Shown in pieces: positions 34,359 through 41,721 of a stretch of DNA of 41,721 nt. The DNA is from an uncultured Gammaproteobacteria bacterium (GTDB taxonomy: Bacteria > Pseudomonadota > Gammaproteobacteria > Enterobacterales > Psychrobiaceae), in assembly GCA_913060565.1 (NCBI GenBank), contig CAJXRU010000019.1, positions 1 to 41,721 on the forward strand. The letters run 5' to 3'. The position numbers and the translations under genes were made by a program. Positions within the stretch are counted from its first letter, which is position 1, and the number at the start of each line of letters is the position of its first letter. Under the pieces are notes generated by a model that saw only the letters and a list, made by a program, of their open reading frames with translations, did no database searches and was not told where the DNA came from.

Positions 34359-35594
34359 ATGGCTATTCAAAAAAATAAGAAAAAAAACACAGTCCACACT
34401 TATCAATGGCAAGGGATCAACCGAAAGGGAGATCGTGTCAGCGGTGAGTATAAAGGGATTAGTGAAAAAGAAGTCAAAGAAAGCCTAAAACGCCAAGGCG
34501 TCAATCCGACTAAACTTAAAAAGAAACCTGAGCCATTTTTAAAAATTGGTGCAAGTTATAAGATTTTACCCATGGATATTGCCATGGTATCTCGCCAATT
34601 AGCGACGATGTTAACGGCTGGTGTACCGTTAGTGCAAAGTTTAAGTATTGTTGCCGATGGCCATGAAAAACCTATCGTTAGAGAACTACTCAATAATATA
34701 AACGGCGATATCCAATCTGGTGTTCCCGTTGCCGATGCTTTAAGGCAGCATCCGAGGTATTTTGATGATTTGTACTGTGATTTAGTATCGGTAGGCGAAC
34801 AATCAGGATCCTTAGATCAAGTATTTGAACGAATTGCTACCTATAAAGAAAAAACGGAAGCATTGAAGTCAAAAATCAAGAAAGCTCTGCTTTACCCCAC
34901 TTCGGTTATTATTGTGGCGTTTGCGGTAACAATGTTATTGCTCATTTTTGTTGTGCCTCAATTTGAGTCTATTTTTGCCGGATTCGGCGCAGAGCTGCCC
35001 GCGTTTACTATTTTTGTATTAGACATTTCAGAAGTGGTACAAGCCTATTGGTATTTAATCATTGGCGGCCTTATTGCTGGTGGTATCTTATTTAAAAAAG
35101 CACATTTTAAGTATGAATCGTTACGCAATAAAACAGATATTATGATCCTCAAGCTACCAATCATTGGTCCTATTATGCGCAAGTCATGTATTGCTAGGTT
35201 TAGTCGAACCTTGGCAACGACCTTTACTGCCGGTGTACCACTTCTGGAAGGACTAGGCTCTGCCGCAGGCTCATCTGGTAATTACATCTACAAGAAAGCA
35301 ATACTTGAAGCTCGTAAAGACGTCGAATCAGGGTTAATGTTAAATATTGCCATTCGAGCGTCTAATATTTTCCCTAATATGCTGGTACAGATGATCATGA
35401 TTGGTGAAGAGGCTGGTACCATTGATGACATGCTAAACAAAGTCGCTAACATTTATGAAATGGAAGTGGACGATGCAGTTGAAGGCTTAACCACCTTAAT
35501 CGAGCCTATCATCATGGTTGTCATTGGCGGCCTTGTTGGATCACTTATTATCGCAATGTACCTTCCTATTTTCGAAATGGGTAACATCGTTTAA
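34359..35594 (+). CDS. pilC: Type IV pilus inner-membrane platform protein PilC
   Basis: 411 residues with the two repeated T2SF/GspF domains: the first at about 70-195 (RQLATMLTAGVPLVQSL, LYPTSVIIVAFAVTMLLLIFVVPQFESIF) and the second at about 275-400 (SRTLATTFTAGVPLLEGL, IEPIIMVVIGGLVGSLIIAMYLPIF), each ending in hydrophobic helices. It forms the rotor-like platform that PilB acts on. A basic, Lys-rich N terminus (QKNKKKNTV) is typical. It lies 24 bases after pilB and 17 before pilD, in one operon. Confidence 0.97.
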   Translation: MAIQKNKKKNTVHTYQWQGINRKGDRVSGEYKGISEKEVKESLKRQGVNPTKLKKKPEPFLKIGASYKILPMDIAMVSRQLATMLTAGVPLVQSLSIVADGHEKPIVRELLNNINGDIQSGVPVADALRQHPRYFDDLYCDLVSVGEQSGSLDQVFERIATYKEKTEALKSKIKKALLYPTSVIIVAFAVTMLLLIFVVPQFESIFAGFGAELPAFTIFVLDISEVVQAYWYLIIGGLIAGGILFKKAHFKYESLRNKTDIMILKLPIIGPIMRKSCIARFSRTLATTFTAGVPLLEGLGSAAGSSGNYIYKKAILEARKDVESGLMLNIAIRASNIFPNMLVQMIMIGEEAGTIDDMLNKVANIYEMEVDDAVEGLTTLIEPIIMVVIGGLVGSLIIAMYLPIFEMGNIV

Positions 35595-35611
35595 CAATTT
35601 CTGAGTATTTC

Positions 35612-36505
35612 ATGAATCAATTTATTTCCCTGTTGCAGCAACAGCCAATGTACTTTTATGGCTTGGTTTTTCTATTTAGCCTACTCATTGGTAGCTTTCT
35701 TAATGTTGTCATTCACCGCCTTCCTATCATGATGGAGCGAGCATTTAAGAATGAAGCGAAAGAATACTTTTCAATGGATGATGTTCATTCGCCGTTGGAG
35801 AAAAACACTAACAACGAAATCTTTAATCTAGCAGTACCACGTTCTGCTTGCCCACAATGCAATCATCAAATAACGGCAGCTGAAAATATTCCCGTCATCA
35901 GTTACTTATTCTTAAAAGGGAAATGCAGCGGGTGTAAAACCTCAATTTCAATGCGTTACCCTTTTGTAGAGTTAATAACAGGCTTATTGTCATTGGCTGT
36001 CGCGCTGAAATTTGGTGTAAGTTGGCAAGCACTTGCAGCAATTGTTTTAACTTGGTCTTTGATTGCACTAACTTTTATTGATTTTGATACCATGTTACTA
36101 CCCGATAGCATCGTATTACCTGTTCTCTGGCTTGGGTTATTTGCTAATAGCGCCATGCTATTTACCGATCTTCATAGTGCGTTTTTTGGCGCAATTGCTG
36201 GTTACCTAAGCCTTTGGGCTGTGTACTGGAGCTTTAAATTACTCACTGGCAAGGAAGGTATGGGTTATGGCGATTTTAAGCTTTTTGCACTTATTGGCGC
36301 TTGGCTCGGCTGGCAGTATTTACCGCTAACAATTTTATTATCTTCAGTCGTTGGCGCCGTCATTGGCATCGCTTTAATGCTAAATCGTGGTAAGAAGACA
36401 GATATGGCTATTCCTTTTGGCCCTTATTTGGCGATCGCAGGATGGATAGCGTTGATGTGGGGTGAACAAATTAACAATGCCTACCTTGGATATATGGGGC
36501 TGTGA
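35612..36505 (+). CDS. pilD: Prepilin peptidase/N-methyltransferase PilD
   Basis: 297 residues with about eight membrane helices. The cytoplasmic zinc-binding tetracysteine is complete (CPQC at about 80-83 and CSGC at about 105-108). The two aspartyl protease residues lie in TFIDFDTMLLPD and in GMGYGDFKLFALIGAWLGW (GxGD motif). It cleaves prepilin leaders, including that of PilA, and N-methylates the new N terminus. The stop overlaps the GTG start of coaE (GTGA at 36502-36505). Confidence 0.97.
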   Translation: MNQFISLLQQQPMYFYGLVFLFSLLIGSFLNVVIHRLPIMMERAFKNEAKEYFSMDDVHSPLEKNTNNEIFNLAVPRSACPQCNHQITAAENIPVISYLFLKGKCSGCKTSISMRYPFVELITGLLSLAVALKFGVSWQALAAIVLTWSLIALTFIDFDTMLLPDSIVLPVLWLGLFANSAMLFTDLHSAFFGAIAGYLSLWAVYWSFKLLTGKEGMGYGDFKLFALIGAWLGWQYLPLTILLSSVVGAVIGIALMLNRGKKTDMAIPFGPYLAIAGWIALMWGEQINNAYLGYMGL

Positions 36506-37110
36506 GTCAATTAGTTATTGGCCTTACCGGTGGCATTGCTAGTGGTAAAACAACGGTCGCTGATTTGTTTTCAGAATTAGGCGCTGATCTAGTTGATGCT
36601 GACATTGTTGCTAGAGAAGTTGTCGCTATTGGGACTCCCGCGCTAGACAAAATTGCTAAGCACTTCGGTTCCCGCGTTATCCAAGAAAATGGTGAACTTA
36701 ATCGCAGTGAGTTGCGCCGTATCATATTTAACGATGAATCAGATAAACAATGGCTAAACAGTCTGTTACATCCACTCATTAGAACAACAATTGCTGATCA
36801 ATTGTCGGCATGCCAATCCCCCTATTGCTTATTAGTTGCTCCGTTATTGTTAGAAAATAATATGCAAGAGATGGTGCATAAGGTCTTAGTTGTTGATGTC
36901 GATGTTGAGACACAAATCGCTCGCACCGTTGCTCGTGACAACACAGATTCTGAACAAGCCAAAGCAATTATCGCTTCACAAATTTCTCGAGAACAACGCC
37001 TAGAACAAGCGGATTTTGTTATAAAAAACACAGGAATGATCAATAAGTTGACTAATGAGGTAAAAAAATTGCATCATGAGTACTCAAAAATTGCACAGGA
37101 CGGATCCTGA
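36502..37110 (+). CDS. coaE: Dephospho-CoA kinase
   Basis: 202 residues, typical length. The P-loop GLTGGIASGKTT is at about residues 7-18, followed by DADIVAREVV, the CoA-domain segment LLHPLIR (about 92-98) and VAPLLLENNMQ; the lid carries Arg residues in QISREQRLEQADFVIKN. It phosphorylates dephospho-CoA in the last step of coenzyme A synthesis. The GTG start overlaps the pilD stop, so it is translationally coupled to the pilus operon, as in many gammaproteobacteria. Confidence 0.96.
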   Translation: MSQLVIGLTGGIASGKTTVADLFSELGADLVDADIVAREVVAIGTPALDKIAKHFGSRVIQENGELNRSELRRIIFNDESDKQWLNSLLHPLIRTTIADQLSACQSPYCLLVAPLLLENNMQEMVHKVLVVDVDVETQIARTVARDNTDSEQAKAIIASQISREQRLEQADFVIKNTGMINKLTNEVKKLHHEYSKIAQDGS

Positions 37111-37226
37111 TGCATTATTTTTTTCAAAGATAACGACTCAACATCCCCAAGCTAAAACAATAAAAAGGGGCGGATAATGGCAACTAATGCCAACTAGACT
37201 CGTTATTTTTTTGTAACGTTGCGATT

Positions 37227-37961
37227 ATGTCTGAAACAATTATTTATGAATATCCGCTAACGGAGAAAGTTCGTTGCTATTTGCGGATAGAACATCTGAG
37301 TGATCAACTATTAAGTTATCACACTGTTGAACAATCTGAACTTTTTAAACCTTTCTTTGGGTTGTTATTTTCATTGGCGGAACAGTTTGATCGCGGTGAA
37401 TTAAAAAAAGAACTGTTACGTGATTTAGATAATCAAAAGCATTCTTTAAACCAGTGGCGTGAAGATGAAAATATCGATCAGCATCAACTCGATATTCTGA
37501 TTAAGAAACTCGATGGTTTTAAACTTTCTCAATCCCAGCCTAACAAAACCAATAGCATGTTATGCCAAGATCCTTTATTGGCTCAAATAAAGAATAAGTC
37601 TTCACTACCTGGCGGTGGAAGTCCATTTGATACGCCACTACTTCACTATTGGAATCATTTGCCGCTACAACGACGTCAAGATGATGTTGCGCGTTGGTTA
37701 TTGCCGTTCTCACAAACTATTGAAGCCGTTAGGTTATTGTTACAACTAACCCGCGAATCGTCTTCCTATCAGGAAGTAACAGCCAAAGAGGGTTTCTATC
37801 AGAATAGTTGTGAGCAGCTCCAGCTCTTACGAATCAAATTAATGGCACATCAGGATCATTACCCAACAATTAGTGGCTATAAAAACCGCTACGCAGTACG
37901 TTTTCAATCATGGAATGAACAACCGGTTCAGGATGTTAAATTTTTACTTTCTTGTTGCTAA
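37227..37961 (+). CDS. zapD: Cell division protein ZapD
   Basis: 244 residues, matching E. coli ZapD/YacF (247). It begins with YEYPLTEKVRCYLRIEHL, the typical family opening, and carries the conserved CQDPLLAQIKNKSSLPGGGSPFDTPLLHYW-type region in the middle (about 113-141), followed by the beta-domain ending SWNEQPVQDVKFLLSCC. It is a cytosolic Z-ring associated protein that bundles FtsZ filaments. It follows coaE after 116 bases and precedes yacG by 47, the conserved coaE-zapD-yacG order. Confidence 0.96.
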   Translation: MSETIIYEYPLTEKVRCYLRIEHLSDQLLSYHTVEQSELFKPFFGLLFSLAEQFDRGELKKELLRDLDNQKHSLNQWREDENIDQHQLDILIKKLDGFKLSQSQPNKTNSMLCQDPLLAQIKNKSSLPGGGSPFDTPLLHYWNHLPLQRRQDDVARWLLPFSQTIEAVRLLLQLTRESSSYQEVTAKEGFYQNSCEQLQLLRIKLMAHQDHYPTISGYKNRYAVRFQSWNEQPVQDVKFLLSCC

Positions 37962-38008
37962 GTCTATCGCTATGATCAAACGTAAAATTAGATAGATTTG
38001 AGAATATT

Positions 38009-38227
38009 ATGACTGTTGTAAACTGTCCAACCTGTGAAAAGAAAGTCACTTGGTCCCCAGAAAGCCAATTTCGTCCATTTTGCTCTAAGCGATGTAAATT
38101 AATCGACTTAGGCGAATGGGCAAGTGAATCCAATACCATTGAGGGCGCATCATTGACAGACTCGTTAACATTCGATGAGTTTGACTTGCCTATTAACGAT
38201 GACTTATTTAGACCAGACGAAGACTAA
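38009..38227 (+). CDS. yacG: DNA gyrase inhibitor YacG (zinc-binding)
   Basis: 72 residues. The zinc site is Cys6, Cys9 (CPTC) and Cys25, Cys29 (FCSKRC), followed by the family motif [10 protein letters not shown] and a disordered acidic tail. YacG binds GyrB and blocks DNA binding by gyrase. It follows zapD in the same orientation. Its TAA overlaps the convergent mutT stop by four bases (CTAA, 38224-38227). Confidence 0.95.
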   Translation: MTVVNCPTCEKKVTWSPESQFRPFCSKRCKLIDLGEWASESNTIEGASLTDSLTFDEFDLPINDDLFRPDED

Positions 38228-38619
38228 TTTAAACACTTCATCACTTCGAGTAAGATGGGTTGATTAGCAGCTGGAAATTCAAACTGACTAAGCTGATTCA
38301 CTTCAACCCATTTTATTTCTTGGCCTTCAACGCCTTCTGCTTGCCCTCTAAAGTCCTTAACCCAATGGACATGCAAACACACCAGCTTATCGCCGTAATC
38401 ATGTTCTAGCACCATCATAGGCACTGTTGATTTTACATCTAATGAAACTTCCTCACTAATTTCTCGAATGATTGCCTGATCGACGGTTTCATTGGACTCA
38501 ATTTTTCCACCAGGAAATTCCCACTTACCACCTTGGTGTAAATGCGCATGGCGTAATGCAAGTAATATCTGCTGTTGCTCATTAACGATAACAGCTGCCG
38601 CCACATTAACTTTTTTCAT
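38224..38619 (-). CDS. mutT: 8-oxo-dGTP diphosphatase MutT (Nudix)
   Basis: 131 residues, like E. coli MutT (129). The Nudix box is GKIESNE, seven residues, REISEEVSL: all metal-binding glutamates are present, but the Gly of the consensus EExGU is Ser here. The N-terminal [18 protein letters not shown] and the ending [16 protein letters not shown] match MutT. It removes oxidised guanine nucleotides from the pool and prevents A-to-C transversions. In many relatives mutT lies close to yacG, as here, but convergent. Its promoter lies in the 123-base divergent gap shared with the mutarotase gene. Confidence 0.94.
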   Translation of the reverse strand: MKKVNVAAAVIVNEQQQILLALRHAHLHQGGKWEFPGGKIESNETVDQAIIREISEEVSLDVKSTVPMMVLEHDYGDKLVCLHVHWVKDFRGQAEGVEGQEIKWVEVNQLSQFEFPAANQPILLEVMKCLN

Positions 38620-38708
38620 ATTTAATTCCTCATTATCTGGTGAGTATTATAAATTGTTCATGGTATAAATCGATATGAATTAAATATTTAATACCACTGC
38701 CAATTAAG

Positions 38709-38714
38709 TATAAT
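38709..38714 (+). promoter_or_regulatory. Candidate -10 element for the mutarotase gene
   Basis: A perfect TATAAT lies 29 bases before the ATG; the -35 region is poor (A/T only). A second TATAAT on the minus strand (38646-38651) could serve mutT. Confidence 0.3.
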
Positions 38715-38742
38715 TTCTAAAAAATTCAAAGATGATGACATT

Positions 38743-39606
38743 ATGACGACGGTTTTAATAACCCATAGCGATACAGCAACCTATTATGGCAGCGAAGAAG
38801 CAATACCATTAATTATCGTAACCTCACCACTGTGTAAGGCGGTAATTTCATTGTACGGCGGCCAAGTATTAGAGTACCAAGCAACCAATAAACAACCACT
38901 ATTATGGTTAAGTGACAGCGCAGTATTTAAAACGGGTGTGGCAATTAGAGGCGGGATTCCAATATGTGCACCTTGGTTTGGCAATCATCCAACGCATGAG
39001 CTCAACCATGGATTTGCTCGTATTAGTGTTTGGCAACAACAATCAATCAGCGAACTAACTAATGGCGATATTGAAGTGATTCTGACGTTAGAGGAAAACG
39101 AGCTAAGTCGGCAATATGGTTACGAGCAATTCACGATGTCACTCACCATGCTATTAAGCAGTGAATTAACTGTCGAATTCAGCTTTGAAAACCATCACAC
39201 AGCAACAAAGGATTGCGAATGGGCAATGCACAGTTACTTTGCCGTGAGCAACATAAAAAACACAACCATCACAGGGCTTGAACAACAAATTTATTTGGAT
39301 AAAACAGATCATAATCACCCTCATAAACTAAACGGTGTACAGGTTTTTAATGGTGAAGTTGATAGCGCTTTCGTCAATTCTCCATCACAACAAACTATTG
39401 ATGACCATCAATTAGCAATCAATGTTCGTGGCGAAAATTGTCCTAGTGCGATCGTTTGGAATCCAGGGCAAGATTTAGCCACAAAAATGACTGACATCGC
39501 TGACTATCAAAAGTTTGCTTGTTTGGAGCGCGGCGCAATTAAAGAAAACACATGGCAGATCGCGCCAAGCCAAACAAAAAGCGCGAAAGTACTTATGAGT
39601 AACTAG
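38743..39606 (+). CDS. D-hexose-6-phosphate mutarotase (YeaD-like aldose 1-epimerase family)
   Basis: 287 residues, the usual length of the YeaD subfamily of galactose mutarotase-like proteins. Family segments are IRGGIPICAPWFGNHP (about 68-83), HGFARISVWQ (the catalytic-site His region, about 89-98), EWAMHSYFAVSNI, and the C-terminal FACLERGAIKENTWQIAPSQT with the active-site Glu region. It interconverts anomers of glucose-6-phosphate or related sugar phosphates in the cytosol. It stands alone; its stop abuts the stop of the convergent YhhN gene. Confidence 0.92.
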   Translation: MTTVLITHSDTATYYGSEEAIPLIIVTSPLCKAVISLYGGQVLEYQATNKQPLLWLSDSAVFKTGVAIRGGIPICAPWFGNHPTHELNHGFARISVWQQQSISELTNGDIEVILTLEENELSRQYGYEQFTMSLTMLLSSELTVEFSFENHHTATKDCEWAMHSYFAVSNIKNTTITGLEQQIYLDKTDHNHPHKLNGVQVFNGEVDSAFVNSPSQQTIDDHQLAINVRGENCPSAIVWNPGQDLATKMTDIADYQKFACLERGAIKENTWQIAPSQTKSAKVLMSN

Positions 39607-40245
39607 CTATGATAGTAATATTGCTTGGCTTAGCATCCATTGTGCAAAGAAATAGGTCAACAATATTGCCCATTGAGCGCCCTTGAATGGCTTTTTGAAT
39701 TTATTCCATGCTAACGCTGAATCAGAACATGCAAAAACAACAGCACCAATGAGTAATGTTAAGCTTAAATAGTTTGATGATTGCCAAAACAGCTCTCCCG
39801 CAAGCCAAACCATGGCAATAATCACGCTAATATAAACGATAACAGGGATTTTTAATGCACCTAAATGTTTAGCCAATAATGAGTAAAACAAGACGGCAAA
39901 TACCGCTAAAGACAGCGCCCACCACCAGGTTAATTGCCAATCAAATAACTGATAAAAAGCTACTATATAAGCGATATGGGCTACTAAAAAGCTAGCGAGC
40001 CCTTCAATAAACCGCTCCTTTGGCAACATTAAGAAGACGTCCCCCATCAAACTAAATAACAAACCCACAAACATTGCATAGGCGAACGTGTTATCAGGTA
40101 ATCCTTGCATCATCACATATCCTATAAGTAACAGCATGGTGACGGGTTTAAAGATATAATGAAGCGTTCGATTATTCGGACGGTCCCCGACAATACTAAG
40201 TAATGCAGAGCCTAAAATCACAAGATTAAATGAGGTAACAAACAT
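39607..40245 (-). CDS. YhhN family membrane protein (lysoplasmalogenase-like)
   Basis: 212 residues, about eight closely spaced transmembrane helices, no large loops. Characteristic segments are FVGLLFSLMGDVFLMLP (about 59-75) and CSDSALAWNKF (about 173-183), which hold the conserved Asp residues of the YhhN/TMEM86 family; mammalian relatives hydrolyse the vinyl-ether bond of lysoplasmalogens. The role in bacteria is uncertain. AAGG lies six bases before the ATG. It lies next to pssA, another phospholipid gene, in opposite orientation. Confidence 0.88.
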   Translation of the reverse strand: MFVTSFNLVILGSALLSIVGDRPNNRTLHYIFKPVTMLLLIGYVMMQGLPDNTFAYAMFVGLLFSLMGDVFLMLPKERFIEGLASFLVAHIAYIVAFYQLFDWQLTWWWALSLAVFAVLFYSLLAKHLGALKIPVIVYISVIIAMVWLAGELFWQSSNYLSLTLLIGAVVFACSDSALAWNKFKKPFKGAQWAILLTYFFAQWMLSQAILLS

Positions 40246-40291
40246 AGATAGCCTTGAGCAGATAATAATGCCTTTAATTTAGCGACTTTTT

Positions 40292-40405
40292 TTACCCTTG
40301 ACGATGGCGTTTGATGACAACAAGCAAGCATATTGACGATAAAACAACCAGCCCAATCAACAAAGTCGTTAAAATAATGGGATTACCTTTAAAAAAGTCC
40401 GATTG
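40292..40405 (-). other. Short hydrophobic open frame without a standard start codon
   Basis: A 37-codon open stretch ending in TAA reads as one strong transmembrane segment with a basic tail (KGNPIILTTLLIGLVVLSS, then a Cys-Leu-Leu segment and VIKRHRQG). Its pattern recalls the tiny DUF3149-type membrane proteins, but no ATG, GTG or early TTG is available. An ATT at 40376-40378 has AAAGG seven bases upstream and could be an unusual start; otherwise this is the decayed end of a gene. It occupies most of the 204-base gap between YhhN and pssA. Confidence 0.25.
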
Positions 40406-40449
40406 TTAGCTAAAGTGACAAGCAATAAAAAGAAAATCTTCAGAGACTT

Positions 40450-41673
40450 ATGGTTAATCTTTACCGCCGCAAACAATTACTTGAAAAGCTACCCTCAACA
40501 TCTATCGAGGCTCAAGATATTAGCGTTATTTTAAATGCTAAGGATTATCTTACTCAGCTATTAGCACTAATCGATAATGCAAAGACGCGTATTTATATCA
40601 CCGCACTTTATTTAGAAGATGATGATGCAGGACGATTAGTTGTTGAACATTTGATTGCTGCTAAAGAAAGAACTGCGTCACTAGACATCAAAGTATTTGT
40701 TGATTTTCACCGCGCTCGACGTGGCTTAATTGGCCAAAAAGAATGTGAAGGAAACGCTGCTTTTTATCGTGAAATTGATGAGAAAAATCCAGATTTCATT
40801 CAATTTTATGGTGTTGCCGTCAAACAAAAGGAACTCTTTGGTGTATTGCATCTAAAAGGTATTGTTGTCGATGATACGCTTGCTTACACTGGCGCTAGCA
40901 TCAATAATATCTATCTACACTATGGTGATCGTTATCGTTACGATCGATACTGCCTATTGCGTAGCCAAACGCTAGCTAATAGTTTTGTTGAATACCTACA
41001 ACATGCCTTGATCCCCAGTGAAGGGGTTCATTTATTGGGGCGTCATCCGTTAGTTTTAGATAATCAATTTAAAAAGCAAGTCGCAGCGCAACATAAACAA
41101 TTGACTAAAACAAAATACGATATCGTCGATAATGGCCGTAATGCGGCACTGTCTATTACCCCGCTTATCGGGCTTGGAAAACGTAACAATCAGCTTAATA
41201 AAGTGATTCACGAACAAATGCTCCAAACAGAGCAATCTCTTATTCTTTATACGCCATATTTCAATTTACCAAGCGTATTAAAACGTACAATTACTAAATT
41301 ACTACGTAAGGGAATTAAGATAGAAATTGTCGTTGGTGATAAACGTGCTAGTGACTTTTTCATTCCTGAAGATCAAGAATTTAGCAAAATTGGCTTGGTA
41401 CCTTACCTTTACGAGACAACATTACGCCAGTTTATAAAACGTCATCAGCCTTCGATCAATAACGGCTTATTAACAGTTCGCCTATGGCAACACGACAGTA
41501 ATTCATTCCACCTTAAAGGCATGCAAGTCGATAATCGTTATCACCTACTTACGGGTAATAACCTTAATCCACGCGCATGGCGTTTAGATATTGAAAATGG
41601 ATTAATGATCGATGACAAAGACCAGCAATTAACTGACATTTTTGATCGTGAACATCAAGAAATTATTCAGCAC
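40450..41673 (+). CDS. pssA: CDP-diacylglycerol--serine O-phosphatidyltransferase PssA, 3' truncated by contig end
   Basis: 408 genuine codons of a protein that is 451 residues in E. coli; the C-terminal part of about 45 residues is missing. It is a phospholipase D superfamily member with two catalytic HxK motifs: LHLKGIVVDD (about His135) and FHLKGMQVDN (about His355). Near-identity with E. coli PssA in SITPLIGLGK, LYTPYFNLPS, IVVGDK, IPEDQEF and LTGNNLNPRAWRLD makes the assignment secure. It makes phosphatidylserine, the precursor of phosphatidylethanolamine. The frame stays open into 41674-41721, but those bases are sequencing adapter, so LSLIHISEPTRLGMIS is not part of the protein. Confidence 0.95.
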
Positions 41674-41721
41674 CTGTCTCTTATACACATCTCCGAGCCC
41701 ACGAGACTAGGCATGATCTCG
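41674..41721 (+). other. Nextera sequencing adapter left at the contig end (not genomic)
   Basis: Bases 41674-41692 are CTGTCTCTTATACACATCT, the Tn5 mosaic end used in Nextera libraries. They are followed by CCGAGCCCACGAGAC (41693-41707), an eight-base index TAGGCATG (41708-41715; I recall this as i7 N706) and ATCTCG, the start of the flow-cell sequence. The order and spacing match a read-through adapter exactly, so this stretch is a library artefact. Confidence 0.98.

Noticed and set aside
41674-41721. Natural C-terminal extension of PssA.
   Set aside because: These bases match Nextera adapter and index, and homology to PssA ends before them.

Overview
The window looks like a chromosomal contig end from an AT-rich marine gammaproteobacterium of the order Alteromonadales, most like the Colwelliaceae (Colwellia/Thalassotalea type). 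This rests on protein style and gene order: ampDE - pdhR-aceEF-lpdA back to back with nadC-pilABCD-coaE-zapD-yacG. No ribosomal marker is present, so genus is inference. I saw no tRNA, rRNA, CRISPR array, prophage or transposase gene.

Layout. 1-256: repeat-like, hairpin-rich DNA and a possible promoter. 257-3229: ygfZ, cdd, a small membrane protein and a DUF3291 protein. 3226-4828 (minus): a CatA-like acyltransferase and a D-2-hydroxyacid dehydrogenase. 4897-5028: a possible 43-residue Cys-pair/TM protein. 5144-9308: ypjD, a CNNM/CorC-type membrane protein and a secreted S9 peptidase. 9481-16518: a five-gene module (periplasmic adaptor, ABC ATPase, large duplicated-FtsX permease, NtrC-type regulator, histidine kinase almost without periplasmic part). 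16701-18281: secreted multidomain EndA-type nuclease. 18448-19407: a dCache receptor ending inside HAMP. 19407-19669: a MITE inserted in the TA of that gene's stop codon. 19731-26839 (minus): lpdA, aceF, aceE, pdhR with an exact PdhR-type operator. 27120-28582 (minus): ampE, ampD. 28663-37110: retropepsin-like protease, PglL/Wzy-type ligase, nadC, type IV pilus pilA-B-C-D, coaE. 37227-41673: zapD, yacG, mutT (minus), mutarotase, YhhN (minus), and pssA truncated at the contig end.

How the genes work together. The pyruvate dehydrogenase complex is encoded with its pyruvate-responsive repressor. ampD/ampE belong to peptidoglycan recycling and its signalling. pilA-D supply pilin, assembly ATPase, platform protein and prepilin peptidase; the PglL-like ligase two genes upstream and the Cys-free, Pro/Thr-tailed pilin together suggest pilin O-glycosylation. 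The 9.5-16.5 kb module looks like a self-regulated export pump: adaptor, ATPase and permease plus a sigma-54 activator and a kinase that has no room for a periplasmic sensor, so the permease itself may be the sensor.

The last 48 bases (41674-41721) are not genomic: they match the Illumina Nextera read-through adapter plus an i7 index. The pssA frame stays open through them, so its apparent last residues are artificial.
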